From contig NC_135506.1 in assembly GCF_052857255.1 (NCBI RefSeq), positions 75,157,056-75,221,055 of the forward strand: 64,000 bases of DNA, given 5' to 3'. The first letter of the stretch is position 1, and every line of letters begins with the position of its first letter. Shown in pieces: positions 13,701 through 24,345 of the stretch. Below the pieces are notes generated by a model. It did not search any database. It had not been told where the DNA came from and saw only the letters and a list, made by a program, of their open reading frames with translations. The DNA comes from Amblyomma americanum. Taxonomy: Eukaryota > Arthropoda > Arachnida > Ixodida > Ixodidae. A program made the translations under genes and the position numbers.

Positions 13701-14539
13701 CATTAATGCTTATTATTCTTACAACTCGCTTGATTCAAAGTTTCGGTACAATTGGGCTGATGCTTTTGGTTAGTTTTCAGTTTCCACGAATGTCCCCGTT
13801 ATTTCAGACTCCGCATAATTTCAATAAATTTTTGGTCAGCTCATATTTGGAATTACCAGAAGCCACTGCTAATAACATTTTTAATCTTATGAAAAGTTAA
13901 GAAATCTTGAGATAAAATTTAGGTAAATAGGAGTTCATTGATAAAACTGAAACAGCATACGTGGTCGTGTGCGTAACATAATTAGTTCTAATACCAGGAG
14001 TCACAACTTTTGAACTCCCATTCACGAAGCGAGTTATCTCGTGTCAGTTTGTTGCGACGCTGCGAGACAGTTCTCGAACTATACATATCATGCATTTGTA
14101 ATGCTAAGACACCTGGAGTTGTTTTGCCGATGAACGCTGGTCATCTAGAAAGTTATTTGCAATTTTGAACACAGCGTGGTAGAGGTATATCCTATCGGCC
14201 ACCAAACGTAGTCCCCTTTCCCATGACTTGGAGACATATATTTCTTAAAATTGCCTTTGTCGGCTTGATTTCCAGCCAGCCATAACCGTCATGTTAAAAT
14301 ATTTTACGGGAACATTTATTTCCATAATTGGCCGCTAATATCTCATCTTCGCGGAAGGCCTGTCTTCCTGTTGCGAATATGCTGTGTGTAATATCGCATT
14401 TTTAAGAGCGTTAGCTGTTATTTATGACGTTTCTCGATTTCTTGGTGTTTGCTACCACCTCCCTTCGACGTGAAATTTTCCAAGTCTGAGGAATTCAAAA
14501 TGGCGGTCTCGACAGTAAATCGACATAGCAAACCAAAAT
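7795..14539. other. Non-coding region upstream of the first visible ferlin exon
   Basis: Apart from the SINE scrap at 8703, I see no element or gene. 7990-8130 is GC-rich with GCGCTGCTGCGC palindromes. I looked for the ferlin start exon (an ending of the type TFRG split after one base) here and found none. Confidence 0.5.
8703..8792 (+). mobile_element. Decayed SINE remnant
   Basis: A B-box-like CCGGTTCCATACCGGCC is followed by TTTCCATTGAAGGAAACTGCAAAAACCC and ATGTGCTGGGATTTTAACCC, in the order seen in tick tRNA-derived SINEs. Only the part around the B box survives. Confidence 0.4.
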
Positions 14540-14603
14540 GTGATTGACTGGTGACGTCATTAGTATATCGAATTAGTGATTGATTGGTGACGTCACTTAT
14601 AAA
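14540..14603 (+). promoter_or_regulatory. Possible promoter: two CRE palindromes, inverted CCAAT box and TATA box
   Basis: A 36-bp spaced direct repeat carries TGATTGACTGGTGACGTCA and TGATTGGTGACGTCA. The palindrome TGACGTCA (CREB/ATF site) occurs at 14552-14559 and 14588-14595, the inverted CCAAT box ATTGG at 14583-14587, and TATAAA at 14598-14603. The block lies about 190 bp upstream of the first ferlin exon seen. It could be an internal promoter for a shortened ferlin transcript, part of an old mobile element, or coincidence. No in-frame start codon joining it to the ferlin exon was found. Confidence 0.25.
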
Positions 14604-14796
14604 TGCAAGACCTGAAATTCATATTTCCATTGGGTACCTCACTTTAATCTCATTCATATCAATTCTACTAAACCAAACATCTAACGCTCGTTACTTGTCC
14701 GTCTTCCAGACGGTGTCGCAATCTTTTTTTCATGTTAATATTTGCCGTAATAAAATACACAGTAGCCTAACACATCAACTTTCTGTCTCATTTCAG

Positions 14797-14855
14797 GTGT
14801 CTCCCACCATACCAAGGTTTGCGAACACCTGGAGGAAGATGCTGTATTCAATGAA
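14797..14855 (+). CDS. OTOF: Ferlin exon (C2A, N-terminal part), 59 bp
   Basis: The exon is bounded by a TTTCAG acceptor after a pyrimidine-rich tract and a GTAAGC donor. Its first two bases complete a codon begun in an unseen upstream exon, then 19 codons read VSHHTKVCEHLEEDAVFNE and end in phase 0. This fits the otoferlin C2A segment that begins with a glycine, has a K/R-V-x-E core and ends in an acidic FDE or FNE. The following exon continues directly into the family WPV motif in the right phase. Conservation is weaker here than in the next exons, so splice phase and position carry part of the argument. Confidence 0.75.
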
Positions 14856-15567
14856 GTAAGCAAACTCTCGCTTGCATGTGGCGCGTTCGCGGCTTCTTAT
14901 TAGCAACCTGCGCACGGGCACAAAATCAGGTGCGTGCCGATTTACGTTTATCGATGCTCATGTACTGATCCGTCTCAGCATGAATACGTTAAAGAGAATG
15001 TTAGCCTATGCCCTGAATGGCTCCTAAGATAGTTTAGCAGAAATGGCGAGAATGAATCCACCACTCTGAAGGAGTCGTTAGATCCTTTAAGAATTGGTTT
15101 AAATCGGTTATCAATGCATTTCATTTCAGTGCGCTTACAATCAAGCGCTCAGAAAGTTCCAAGAAAAAGAAAAACGAAAGTTTTACCCTTACTAACGCAT
15201 ATGCAGTAGTTGCAGTATAGAAAAAGAACCTAACCAAAAAGAAGACCTAATCAAAGTGTGCGGGCTCTCTCACACTTTGAAGACCTAATCAAAAGGGGCT
15301 CTCTCTTTTCTAACAGATCACTAAAAGCAGTAGCATCACAAAAAGCAGCTTCTCATTAAGCGAGGTTTCTTGCTTTGTTCTGTGCAACATCTCAGAATGG
15401 TGAACATGGCTTGGCTTGTTTAGTTTTTCTAAGAAAGAAAACTGATCAGAAGTGCAAGATGGCGCCATCGGTCGCCAGGTGGTACAGATGGGCCTCGTAG
15501 CGAGCGCACTCGAAGCGAGATGGCTTGGAAAGGCAGGTCGAAGCAGTCGCACGCATCTCGAGTCATA

Positions 15568-15937
15568 TACCTGCCGCAGACTTCGCCCAGCCTAGCCGCA
15601 GACTGGGCTGGACGTTTTCTTAGGCAACCCGCATACCTGCCTTTGAAGCTGCGAAAGCGGCACAGGCTCAAACTGCGCGAGGTATGGACCACTGCCGGTC
15701 AGTTCAGCGGTGCGGTATGCGGGCTGCCTCAGTCACTGCAGCGTTATATTTATCTTTTCCAAACGGCGCGACTTTCCTCTCCAGACATCCACGGTGGCCA
15801 GTCGTGCGTAAAATTATTCAGATGCCGGTTCAGGCCGGTCTTTCGGAGCAGCAAATGCGGCTAGGGCTCAAACTGGGCGAAGTACGGAGCACCGCCGGTC
15901 TGTTCAGTGGTCTGATATGCGGGCTGCTTAAATGAGC
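15568..15937. repeat. Diverged local repeat, two direct copies and one inverted piece
   Basis: A unit with GCTCAAACTG, GGTATGGACCACTGCCGGTC and TATGCGGGCTGC occurs at about 15644-15735 and again at 15846-15937, offset 201 bp. An inverted partial copy (CTTCGCCCAGCCTAGCC) lies at 15568-15606. The whole block is GC-rich relative to its surroundings and lies in a ferlin intron. Confidence 0.65.
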
Positions 15938-16585
15938 GGGTTTCGGAACTCGCTTATTAAACTAGTACTCATACTTTCAGAGGAGCTACGCTCGGACGGC
16001 TCGAACTTGTTGGTAGGGCTGTTTGAGAGTGAGCTCACTGCCTTCGCTGCTTCGAGTGAAGCTAGCTTCAGTCGAATTATTGGATGGCTGAGTTTAGAGA
16101 ATCGCCGCCCGAGGTATTGTACGCTGCCGATAAGCTTTTTTGGATTTGCACCGAGCTTTTTTGGTGTGGAAACTGCTGCGCCTGAAATGACCGAGGTGAA
16201 ATATTACTGCTTAATAGGTTTGAAAAGAACAATGGCTTGCGACGAGGAAATAAACTTCAAAGATTCGTGCTCGTTAAGCTTGACGTATACTGATGACATT
16301 CGGATTTAATTCTAAGAGGAGACTGGTAGTATTTTAAAGATTGCGCGATGAACTGAACAATTGACATTCGTTTATTTTTTTCTTGACGTGAAAACAGAAT
16401 CGCCTTCCGCTAGATGTAAAGAGCAGAGTGGAAAATTCATTTTTCTTTAAAACTGAACAGAGAATCAGGCTGAATGCATGCAAACTTTTTTCTATTTTTA
16501 TTTTTATAACTCCGCGAAATGCTAATCACTAGCAAAGCTCCAAAGGGGGCTTGTTGGTCGTGCATTTTTGCATAAAGCTGCGTTT

Positions 16586-16658
16586 ACTATATTGCAGCAA
16601 GGACAGCACAAGACGCTTTTGCGCTTGTCGTCTTGTGTCGTGCCTAGTGCGATATAGT
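16586..16658. repeat. 73-bp imperfect foldback
   Basis: Outer arms ACTATATTGCA and TGCGATATAGT and inner arms GCACAAGACG and CGTCTTGTG pair across a short T-rich centre. A truncated SINE begins four bases after it. It could be a small MITE-like unit or a dimerised end of another repeat. Confidence 0.6.
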
Positions 16659-16662
16659 TTCT

Positions 16663-16933
16663 GCGCTCGGCTACTGATTCGGAGTTCCCGGATTCGAACC
16701 CGACCGCGGAGGCTGCGTTTCAATGGAGGCGAAACGCTAAGGCGTCCGTGTACTGTGCGCTGTCAGTGCACGTTAAAGATCCCCAGGTGGTCGAAATTAT
16801 TCCGGAGCCCTCCACTACGGTACCTCTTTCTTTCTTCTTTCACTCCCTCCTTTATCCCTTCTCTTACGACGCGGTTCAGGTGTCAGCCGATGTGTGAGAC
16901 AGATACTGCGCCATTTGCTTTCCCCAAAAACCT
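16663..16933 (+). mobile_element. tRNA-derived SINE (Ruka-like), 5'-truncated
   Basis: The copy starts inside the tRNA head at GCGCTCGGCTACTGATTC, keeps a B box (GATTCGAACCC) and the complete body through GAGACAGATACTGCGCC and the CCCCAAAAACC tail. The A box is missing; the head fuses to the foldback at 16586-16658. Located in the first visible ferlin intron, same strand as the gene. Confidence 0.88.
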
Positions 16934-18310
16934 ATTTTAATTTCTCCTATGCTAAGGGTAATCGAATCGTGACTTTAACTCGCAGCTAGCCTAAAGCTGT
17001 TTATGTGGTAAAGGCACGGGATGAGCGAAATTGTGCTGATTTTACTTCAAAAGTGGTTGGTATTGGTTGTAAAGGTCGGTTAAATCGCTACCTCGAACTA
17101 AGTCAGCAGGGAGATAACTTTATTAACCGTCCAAAACGCTGAATCCTTTATGAAAGTAAACATTATAGTGTAAATATACACGAAGGGTATAGGTAAATGT
17201 GGGAAAGTGGCTGACGGCTTGCTGTTGGGGGCGTACTGGATTCAGGATAAATTGACTGCGGTCCCCTGCTGTGCATGAAGCAGCAGTTGGGCTGAGCGAC
17301 ATTTGCAGAAAGTGTTGAAAGCTCACATTAGGAGTACAACTTTTCACAACAGCATTTAAAAACGCAACAAGGACAGAGAACGACGGATACGTTGTAAGTG
17401 CTAGCAACAGTAATCTATTTTTTTTAAAAAAGTCAAACGTTTAGAGAAGAGAAGAACAAAATATGGTCTCAGGGTTCTTCTCGTGCGGCCAAGTTAGTAT
17501 ATTGTAGAAAACAGGTAACGGTTGTGTTTTACGGAAGCGTTAGGCCCGGTGTCAAAAAAAAAATTGGACTTCCACAAGCTCTAATGCATGCAACCCCTCC
17601 CCCACACACGCACGCACTCAAGCACATACACACAGAGCCCGTACTTTCGCGTGGAAGGATCGAGCTGTATGGCATCGGATTATTAATTATTTCAAAACAG
17701 TGTTATTGCTGAGTATGACCCTTGCGTTCAAGAGTAAGTGAAACCACGTAAGAACTCATAATATTGGGGGCCTCAAAAAGATTTGTTAGTCCAATTAACA
17801 GCGCACTTTCTAAGAGCACACCGTGGGCACGTGAGAAATCATTTTACTAAGAAAAAAATGTATTTATTCAATGGCAGCTGAATCATATATTACATAAGCT
17901 CTACGATACAATGCTTTCAGCATTCGACTAGCAACTGACACTCATCCTCTCGGTGTGGCCGTAATCACACCTCCCGAGGACCGCTTTGACAATCATATTT
18001 AAAGCATAGTTTAGATAGGCGGTAGGCGGTTCCCAAATGCAAGCTTTGAATGAGTGCTTCGAAATTACTGTGCAGGGGCACAAGAAGCGATAGGCTGAAT
18101 TAAGTTACCCGTGTAATACATTCTTGCGCTCCACCTAGAAAAATATTTTATGACACGGCGCGTCGCAAGAACGATCGCAAATATAGTGACCTACAACTAA
18201 CATTAAATTTATGAGCCTTCATGTAGACGCCGTGTCAGCTTCGAAGTTTCGAAGCCTGATTCTTTAATTTTGATGCTTATTCTTTTTTTTCTCACGCGAC
18301 TGTTTCCCAG

Positions 18311-18399
18311 GAGTTCGAGTGGCCGGTGGGGAGACCCGTGGAGAAGTACGAAGTACTGGAGATTCAAGTGCTTCAGCACAACCGATATTTCGCAAACAA
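18311..18399 (+). CDS. OTOF: Ferlin exon (C2A core), 89 bp
   Basis: A TTTCCCAG acceptor and a GTGAGT donor frame 29 codons plus two bases. The translation opens EFEWPVGRPVEK and continues with LEIQV and NRYFAN, which align without gaps to the otoferlin C2A stretch containing RWPV, LEIQV and VFSN. It enters in phase 0 and leaves in phase 2; the split AA|G codon becomes lysine when joined to the next exon. LEIQV is one of the C2 beta strands. This exon is one of the two clearest family matches in the window. Confidence 0.93.
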
Positions 18400-18659
18400 G
18401 TGAGTACTACTGTAGCGTAACCACGGTAAGCAATATCGAATGCCATTATTGATGGTGAGCCAGTCAGCAACCACAGACTTAACGCAGATTGCACTGTAAC
18501 ACTGGCCTCCTTCGTTTTTGACATGTATTTTGCAGCCGCCCAGCATTCGGTCTTGTTGTAGTTATGAATATGTTCTGAGAGGATAGTGGTATCTGCTTAG
18601 AGTCCGCTAGCCATCGTATCGTTTAGGACATAGACAAGTACTTTAAATGAGCACCGTTG

Positions 18660-18960
18660 AAAAATCAGAAACTGTCGCTTTGATCTGGGCACCTATCAGT
18701 TGCCGATACATCATGGTATCCTAAGTTTTAATGGAAACCCGATATGCAATATTAACGGGTTAGCCAATCATGAGCAAGTTTCTCTCAACATTGCATACCT
18801 ACATAACTTGGCTACCACCGTAGGCACTAGTGTAACATTTCAGTGGATACCAGCTCATCATGGTATTCTGACTAACAAAAAAGCAGATGAAACGACCCTC
18901 AGTCGCCTACAGCAGCAAAACTACAAGACTATTTTCTTCACAAAAGCAGCAGCGTCCTAA
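18660..18960 (+). mobile_element. LINE RNase H fragment
   Basis: The frame ending at 18960 contains FQWIPAHHGILTNKKADE, the last RNase H motif of non-LTR elements. A similar PIHHGILSFNGN lies about 50 residues earlier, so part may be duplicated. Stops and missing domains show it is a remnant. It lies in the second visible ferlin intron. Confidence 0.7.
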
Positions 18961-19592
18961 CCGGACGGAAAATATGCCTATGAAGAAAAGAATCGGCTCT
19001 GACGCTCGCCGTCACATCAGTGTTCATTTCTTCACTCAGTCGATCCACATCTAAACTCAAGACTACCATGCCATCTGTAAACTGTTTATTATCGTCTCTA
19101 TCTGAAAGCCACATTTGCTAACAACCTACGCTGCCGTTTAAGACAAATGAACAGTCGGCCTTAGGACAACCGTGTACAAATATAAGCAGTTCAATAAATT
19201 TTGTTTGAGCGCCCCGCGTATGCCGACGAGCTGCGCGCTCTTAACATTATGTGGAGCAGCTGGCCCTCGTGCCTCTAACAGTGGGCAATGTACTAGGTCC
19301 TCGAGTATGCTTTACGCATGAGAGATGCACAATCAGCTTTTTACTTGCCTATTCGTACCATGTTTGTCTACCCGGCAAACTCTTAAACCTCTGTGCATCT
19401 CACCACTATGCGCTCTTCATGCAGCAAACCTTGTCAGCCCCCTTGTAGTTCATTCCACTTCATTTAATATCTTGTAGCAATACTCGTTGATGAACCACAT
19501 GCCAAATTCAATGCCCATTTATTTTCTTTGCTTATTCTCATTATTTTCCTTTTCTCTTCTTTTCCTCTTTTACTGTATAATTTTGAGCACCT

Positions 19593-19830
19593 AGCCGCAG
19601 CGGTGGCTGAGTGGTTACGGCGCTCGGCTCCTGAACCCGAAAGACGCCGGTGCGATCCCGGCCGTGGCGGTCGAATTTAGATGGAGGCGAAATTCTAGAG
19701 GCCCGTGTACTGTGCGATGTCAGCGCACGTTAAAAAACTCCAGGCGGTAGAAATTTCTGGAGACCTTCACAGCGGCGTCCCTCATAACCTAAGTCACTTT
19801 GGGACGTTAAACCCCCATAAACCATAAACC
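19593..19830 (+). mobile_element. Full-length tRNA-derived SINE, second subfamily, with 16-bp target duplication
   Basis: The head has A box TGGCTGAGTGG and B box GGTGCGATCCC and the overall look of a class II (Leu/Ser-type) tRNA. The body shares the TGTACTGTGCGATGTCAG core with the other SINEs but ends in CACTTTGGGACGTTAAACCC followed by repeated ATAAACC. The direct repeat ATAATTTTGAGCACCT at 19577-19592 and 19831-19846 is perfect. Lies in the second visible ferlin intron. Confidence 0.93.
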
Positions 19831-20120
19831 ATAATTTTGAGCACCTCTCTGCTCTCATATTTCTATCCTCAATTCTCTTCAGCACGCAGAATAGCACGAC
19901 CACGAATTTTTCAAGCAGGCTAAAATATTTGCTTTCCATCAAAATGCTTCTCTTTCTCCTACTAGATCGTACAAAAGACCTGTACTCCGTGTTCATTGAT
20001 TAAATAAGATTAAAACTTTAATATTGACTGCGTCACAGACATTCCAGCGTTGTCAGTCACTGTTTCTCATTTCGCCTTACTCCTTTCTTCCTTTCCCCTG
20101 TTGCTGTTCCCGGTCACCAG

Positions 20121-20223
20121 GGTACTGGGCCGGTATGGCATGGTTCTCCAGCGGGTGGCCGAGGAAGGATACGCCACGGTACAGGACGACGTCGTCGATG
20201 ACAACAACAAGCCGGTGGCCAAC
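20121..20223 (+). CDS. OTOF: Ferlin exon (C2A core, second half), 103 bp
   Basis: A CACCAG acceptor and GTAAGC donor enclose one base plus 34 codons. The protein begins VLGRYGMVLQRVAEEG and ends VVDDNNKPVAN, matching the otoferlin run with G-T-F-x-MVLQ-K-V and the LIDDNN turn. It leaves in phase 0. The reading frame has no stops and joins both neighbours in phase. In vertebrate otoferlin the C2A domain is considered a weak or non-calcium-binding C2; whether the acidic loop residues are kept here needs a full alignment. Confidence 0.95.
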
Positions 20224-21177
20224 GTAAGCACAACCTCGGGCCCCGGCTGTCCCCAATCCTTGCTGGTTTAGCCTTTTCCGTCGGGTTTATTAGTATAGAA
20301 AATACACTTCGCTGGAAAGAGAAGGTCAATTCGATTTAAATAAAAATTTTGCAATTCCATGAAGCCGCAAAAAAGATAAAAAGATAAGATAAGAAAGATG
20401 AAAATTTTTGTTCTCAATTAGCTCCACTTGTCCGAAACCTTAAGCTAGCGAGAAACATTCCCCTTTATACTGCACCACTGACAATTTTTTTTGGCGCGGA
20501 TATGTCGGGCGTGGTTTACCGCACTATTTGGGCTTGGTCTTCTTGACGCCTAGTTCAACGTCGAAATAAGTTTTTGTTCTCTTTCTCCGGCCCAACTAAA
20601 AAGTGCCATCTTATTTAGTATTATAATTGTGCTATAGGTGCAGAGTGTTTTGCAATTTTACTCGCGCTGTAGAATGCTTCTCTCTGCTAAACCGGTAAGT
20701 TGTTCGAACGCAAATTTCGGACAGAAATTGAATTTGTTCGGCAAAATTGTTTTGTACCACATTTCTTAGGGGCAATTGCCTGATTCGATCTGAAGTCGGA
20801 TATTACGCATTGTCAGGGGCGACGGCGAAGCAATACAAGTCGTTGTCTCAGTGATCGCAGCAATGGCGCTAATTCGTTTTGTTAGCAGAAGCTGTGCCAT
20901 AAATATTCCGCAAAGGGAAAGCGGGGCCGGAAGAATGGATCGTAGTTTTTGCAGAAGGCTTCAGGACGCTTTCTCAGTTGCTAGATCAGTAAAGATAACA
21001 GAAATTTACGTTTACTACAACTACGCCGAAGTTGAAGGCTTTTGCTTGTCTATCACAAAGAAAACCTGCAAACAAAATAAGATGGCGCCGGTGGCGCCAT
21101 CGCTGAGGCAGCGGATTGTTCCATGTTTTACCGATAGCCTCTCGTGCCATGCGTTCGATACCACCGTCTTTATCGTC

Positions 21178-21229
21178 TTTCGTTCGTTCGTTCGTTCGTT
21201 CGTTCGTTCGTTCGTTCGTTCGTTCGTTC
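21178..21229. repeat. (TTCG)n microsatellite
   Basis: About 13 perfect tetranucleotide units lie in the third visible ferlin intron. Confidence 0.95.
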
Positions 21230-21928
21230 TGCGCTGTAAACATCAGCGAAGGCCGCTGAAGAGCGAGGAAGTGATATAGCGCTTCAAACATCTGTGAGGT
21301 ATTTTACGAAAGCAGCCAGACACGTGGAATCCGCTGCCCGGCCCAAACAAAATGAATTGGCTGAACACGGTGGCCATTGGAACTACTGTAGCGACACGCA
21401 TGACCAGAGCCGGCAACGTGCCACAGGTTGCAGTCCTGTGTAAGATCGAGACCACATCTATTGCGACATTCAATGGAGTGGCGGCGGCAGCTTCTTGCCG
21501 AGGCGAAAGTCCCAGCCCTTTCCTCTGCTCCGGCACGCGGATAGCTCTGGCCACGATGGTGGAAAGTTCTCGCAACATGCCTGAAGAGAAGAATGAAGCC
21601 TGTCGCGCTGCCCAGCTAAGTGGCTGGTAACGGAGGCTCCTCGAGACTGCAGTGAACGCGGCTACCATCTACTGTAAGCTGTCCTAAAATGCACCGCGCC
21701 TTTGTAGCAGTGCTTTTAATGACTACAACAATTATCTACGGCGGGATAGACTTTTCTTCTGTATCACTGCATGTTCCATCATCCTCGCCTCGATCAGCCT
21801 ACGTATTACATTTTCAGGAAAACGTCTCCAGTTTTACCTAAAACGATCTGCTTCTTATCTACGTTTTATGATGCGAAGTGGTTTCTTTTTTTCTCTCCTT
21901 AACCTCCACCAACCTTATCCCTGAGCAG

Positions 21929-22296
21929 GCCAAAATCGTGATGGAGGTTAGCTACACGGCACCCGACGGCTCGGTGGGCGCCTGGCACGCACCGGGCCTG
22001 CCCACCAACCTGGGCAGCTTCGACGACGACCGGCAGGCGCTGCTCGACATCGAGCAGAACATCGCTAACCTGCAGCGCTCGTACGCCGCCGCAGCGGCGC
22101 ACGGAGGCACGGCGGCCGGAGCAGGAGCTGACGCGGGAGGCTCGACTGCTCTGCCTCGTCGTGCGTCGCAGCAGCTGCCACCTGGAGGAGGGTACGTCGA
22201 CGCAGGGGCGTTCTCGGACGACGAAGGGACGAGAAGCAAGCAGGGCTCCGTCATCAGCCTTTTTACCACCTCCAACAAGTCGCCGGACAGGAAGCG
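21929..22296 (+). CDS. OTOF: Ferlin exon (end of C2A and Ala/Gly-rich linker), 368 bp
   Basis: The acceptor CTGAGCAG is followed by AKIVMEVSYTAPDGSVGAW, matching the last C2A strands of otoferlin (VEVRY, then DG-T/S-VG-x-W). After about residue 30 the sequence turns into a linker with a DDDRQALLDIEQNIANL segment that could be helical, an Ala/Gly-rich stretch, and a Ser/Arg-rich end reading TTSNKSPDRK. The donor is GTGAGT and the exon ends in phase 2 on CG. The exon is strikingly GC-rich compared with the introns around it. The linker is longer and of different composition from the remembered vertebrate sequence. An upstream in-frame ATG at 21941 exists but lies inside the C2 strand and is not a likely start. 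Confidence 0.93.
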
Positions 22297-22372
22297 GTGA
22301 GTTGTGGGGCGGACAGTATTATATGGTCTTTAGCCCCTTCCTCTATAAGCAAGCTGTTTGAGTGCAGGCGTT

Positions 22373-22710
22373 AGTCGCTCAGTCGCTCACTCGTTCGCGC
22401 AACCAACCAATCAATGGATCAATCAATATATCAACTAATCAAACAATCAATCAATAAGCCAATCGATCTGAATGCCAGTCAGTCGTCAGTCGGTCAGTGA
22501 ATAAACCAATCAGACAATCAGTTAAGCAATCAATCCATCAGACCGTCAGTCAATCAATCAATCAATTAATCAATCAGACACTCAGTCATCAGTCAGTGAG
22601 TCACTCATCGCTCAACAAATCAATCAGTGTCAGTGAGTGAAGCAACTAATCAATCAGACAGTCAAGCAATCAATCAATATTAATTAATCATTCAATCAAT
22701 CAAAGGAATG
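22373..22710. repeat. (CAAT)/(CAGT) minisatellite, degenerate
   Basis: About 340 bp of CAATCAAT, CAGTCAGT and related units begins roughly 75 bp after the ferlin donor at 22297. Confidence 0.9.
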
Positions 22711-23857
22711 AATGAACGAACGTACGACCTCTTTGATCAAACTCGGAAATATATTCCTGATATTCACAACCCATCATAGCCTTCAAAAAGTTGCAACTTT
22801 TTGCGGTTACCTTTGAAACGTTTGACACGTCGTCTTTGATTGCTATCTTTTCCCAGCAATAGAGAACGAAGCATTTCATTTCACGACCCGTTTCAGGCTT
22901 CACAAATCCCAGCATCATAGTGTGCGCACGGTCATGACAACGCATATATCAGTCATCACTGAACTTCACGCTCATCATCCTTAAAGTCTTCTTTCATCCA
23001 TGTCACTTGCAGTGTTCACCTAAACCACGGCTGCTCATTGCACCTCTGAAAGTGGCAGCTGTTTATATGGCATAACGTTTACTGCCGCAGCTACCGCTTA
23101 CCGCGTACCCGGCGCCGAAAGTGCAGAGCTAGTGCGGACGGGCACATGTCGCAAGGCGCTGCGCATGGTACTTGAGCTTGAAGTGCGCATGCGCGTGAGC
23201 AACGCTTAATACGTGGTAGCAGTAAGTTTCACGCGAAAAAAAACCCACCCAATCACACCCTTCAAGGGCAATCCATAAATCCACCCCTGCGGCTAGTTGA
23301 CGTGTCGCACCTGAGAGAAAACCGTTCGAATAATGCTAAGCCCCAACTGCACGGCGCGCAATGCTTCAGAAGCCAGAGGTATGGCGACCCCTGCTGACAC
23401 GGAGGCTTTGCGGCAGATGTGGACTCACGAAATTAAATTTATTCGGTGGGGCTTCATTAATCAGTAATCTGACATCTTTTATGCTTCCATGCTTTCATTT
23501 ACCTGCTTTGCCTGACCAAAGAGTAAAAACAATTCCGCCAACCTGTATTGCACAAATTCTTTCGCGTTACTGTGCTGTTTGTCTTGCCGACATCACGGCA
23601 AGAGAATGTAGGCGAGAAACTTTAGCAGTGCATGCAGTTTAACCTGAAGCTAAACTCCCATTATAGGCTGTAACCGCCGTGTGAATTTTAGGTCTTAAAC
23701 AATTTACGCCTGCATCAAGAACATATTCCCCCTTATGGCGCGTGCATCAACCTTCGGTGCTCTTTTTTTACACCCGGAACATTTAAGAAAATCGACGTTT
23801 TTCAGTCGCACTAGAAAGGGCACGCTAAACTTTGCGTATGCTACCCACAGCTGCCGG

Positions 23858-24091
23858 CTAGACGTTTGAAGGGACGGCCCAGTTAACTCCAGCTTTTCTG
23901 AAGGGTCTGTAGTAAATCCGGTGTGGAACTCGCTGCCTTTTGGGCTGCCTGTGACTTCCGTAGCCAAAAATGTGCATAGGAAGTCTTTGTTTTCTCTGAT
24001 ATTCTAAAGCGGCCATCGAAGACCATACAGACCTACACCGTCCAGTTTGGCCTATGTATAGTGCACCACCGCTTTTCGACAAAACGACCAA
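23858..24091 (-). mobile_element. Penelope-like element fragment, GIY-YIG endonuclease part
   Basis: On the minus strand the frame contains GGALYIGQTGRCRSVWSS at about 24070-24017, matching the YIGQTGRC motif that opens the GIY-YIG endonuclease of Penelope-like elements. A shift to another frame follows and the catalytic part is degraded. It abuts a plus-strand piece of what seems to be the same family. Confidence 0.6.
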
Positions 24092-24115
24092 CGATCAACT
24101 CACGCGTGAGCTCAT

Positions 24116-24345
24116 ATGAAATACTTCCATATGTGCATCAGTGGAGATAAGTGTGTCAGTCGGACTTCCGCCCTCTTCTCTGATAGGGAGTATCTGTTTT
24201 TGACCAAATCATTGGGATTCACGGGGGGACATATGATGTTCATGGTGTTATTGTTTTGTTTTTGTTGGTTTTCCAATTTATTTGTGCAGATGTCCGGAAT
24301 AAACCTTCAGTTGTGAGTAGCGCTCGTCTTTGTCCCTCTACGCTT
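24116..24345 (+). mobile_element. Penelope-like element 3' end, opposite orientation
   Basis: The plus-strand frame includes DKCVSRTSALFSDREYLFL, resembling the C-terminal end of tick Penelope-like elements, followed by a T-rich untranslated part, AATAAA at 24298 and a pyrimidine-rich end. Together with the minus-strand endonuclease piece just before it, this indicates an internal inversion. Confidence 0.5.

Noticed and set aside
20851..21279. 142-residue plus-strand frame
   Set aside because: Its C-terminal part is translation of the TTCG repeat and the rest has no family match.
21243..21668. Overlapping 141- and 92-residue frames on both strands in a ferlin intron
   Set aside because: No domain, both strands equally open, GC-richer composition alone explains it.
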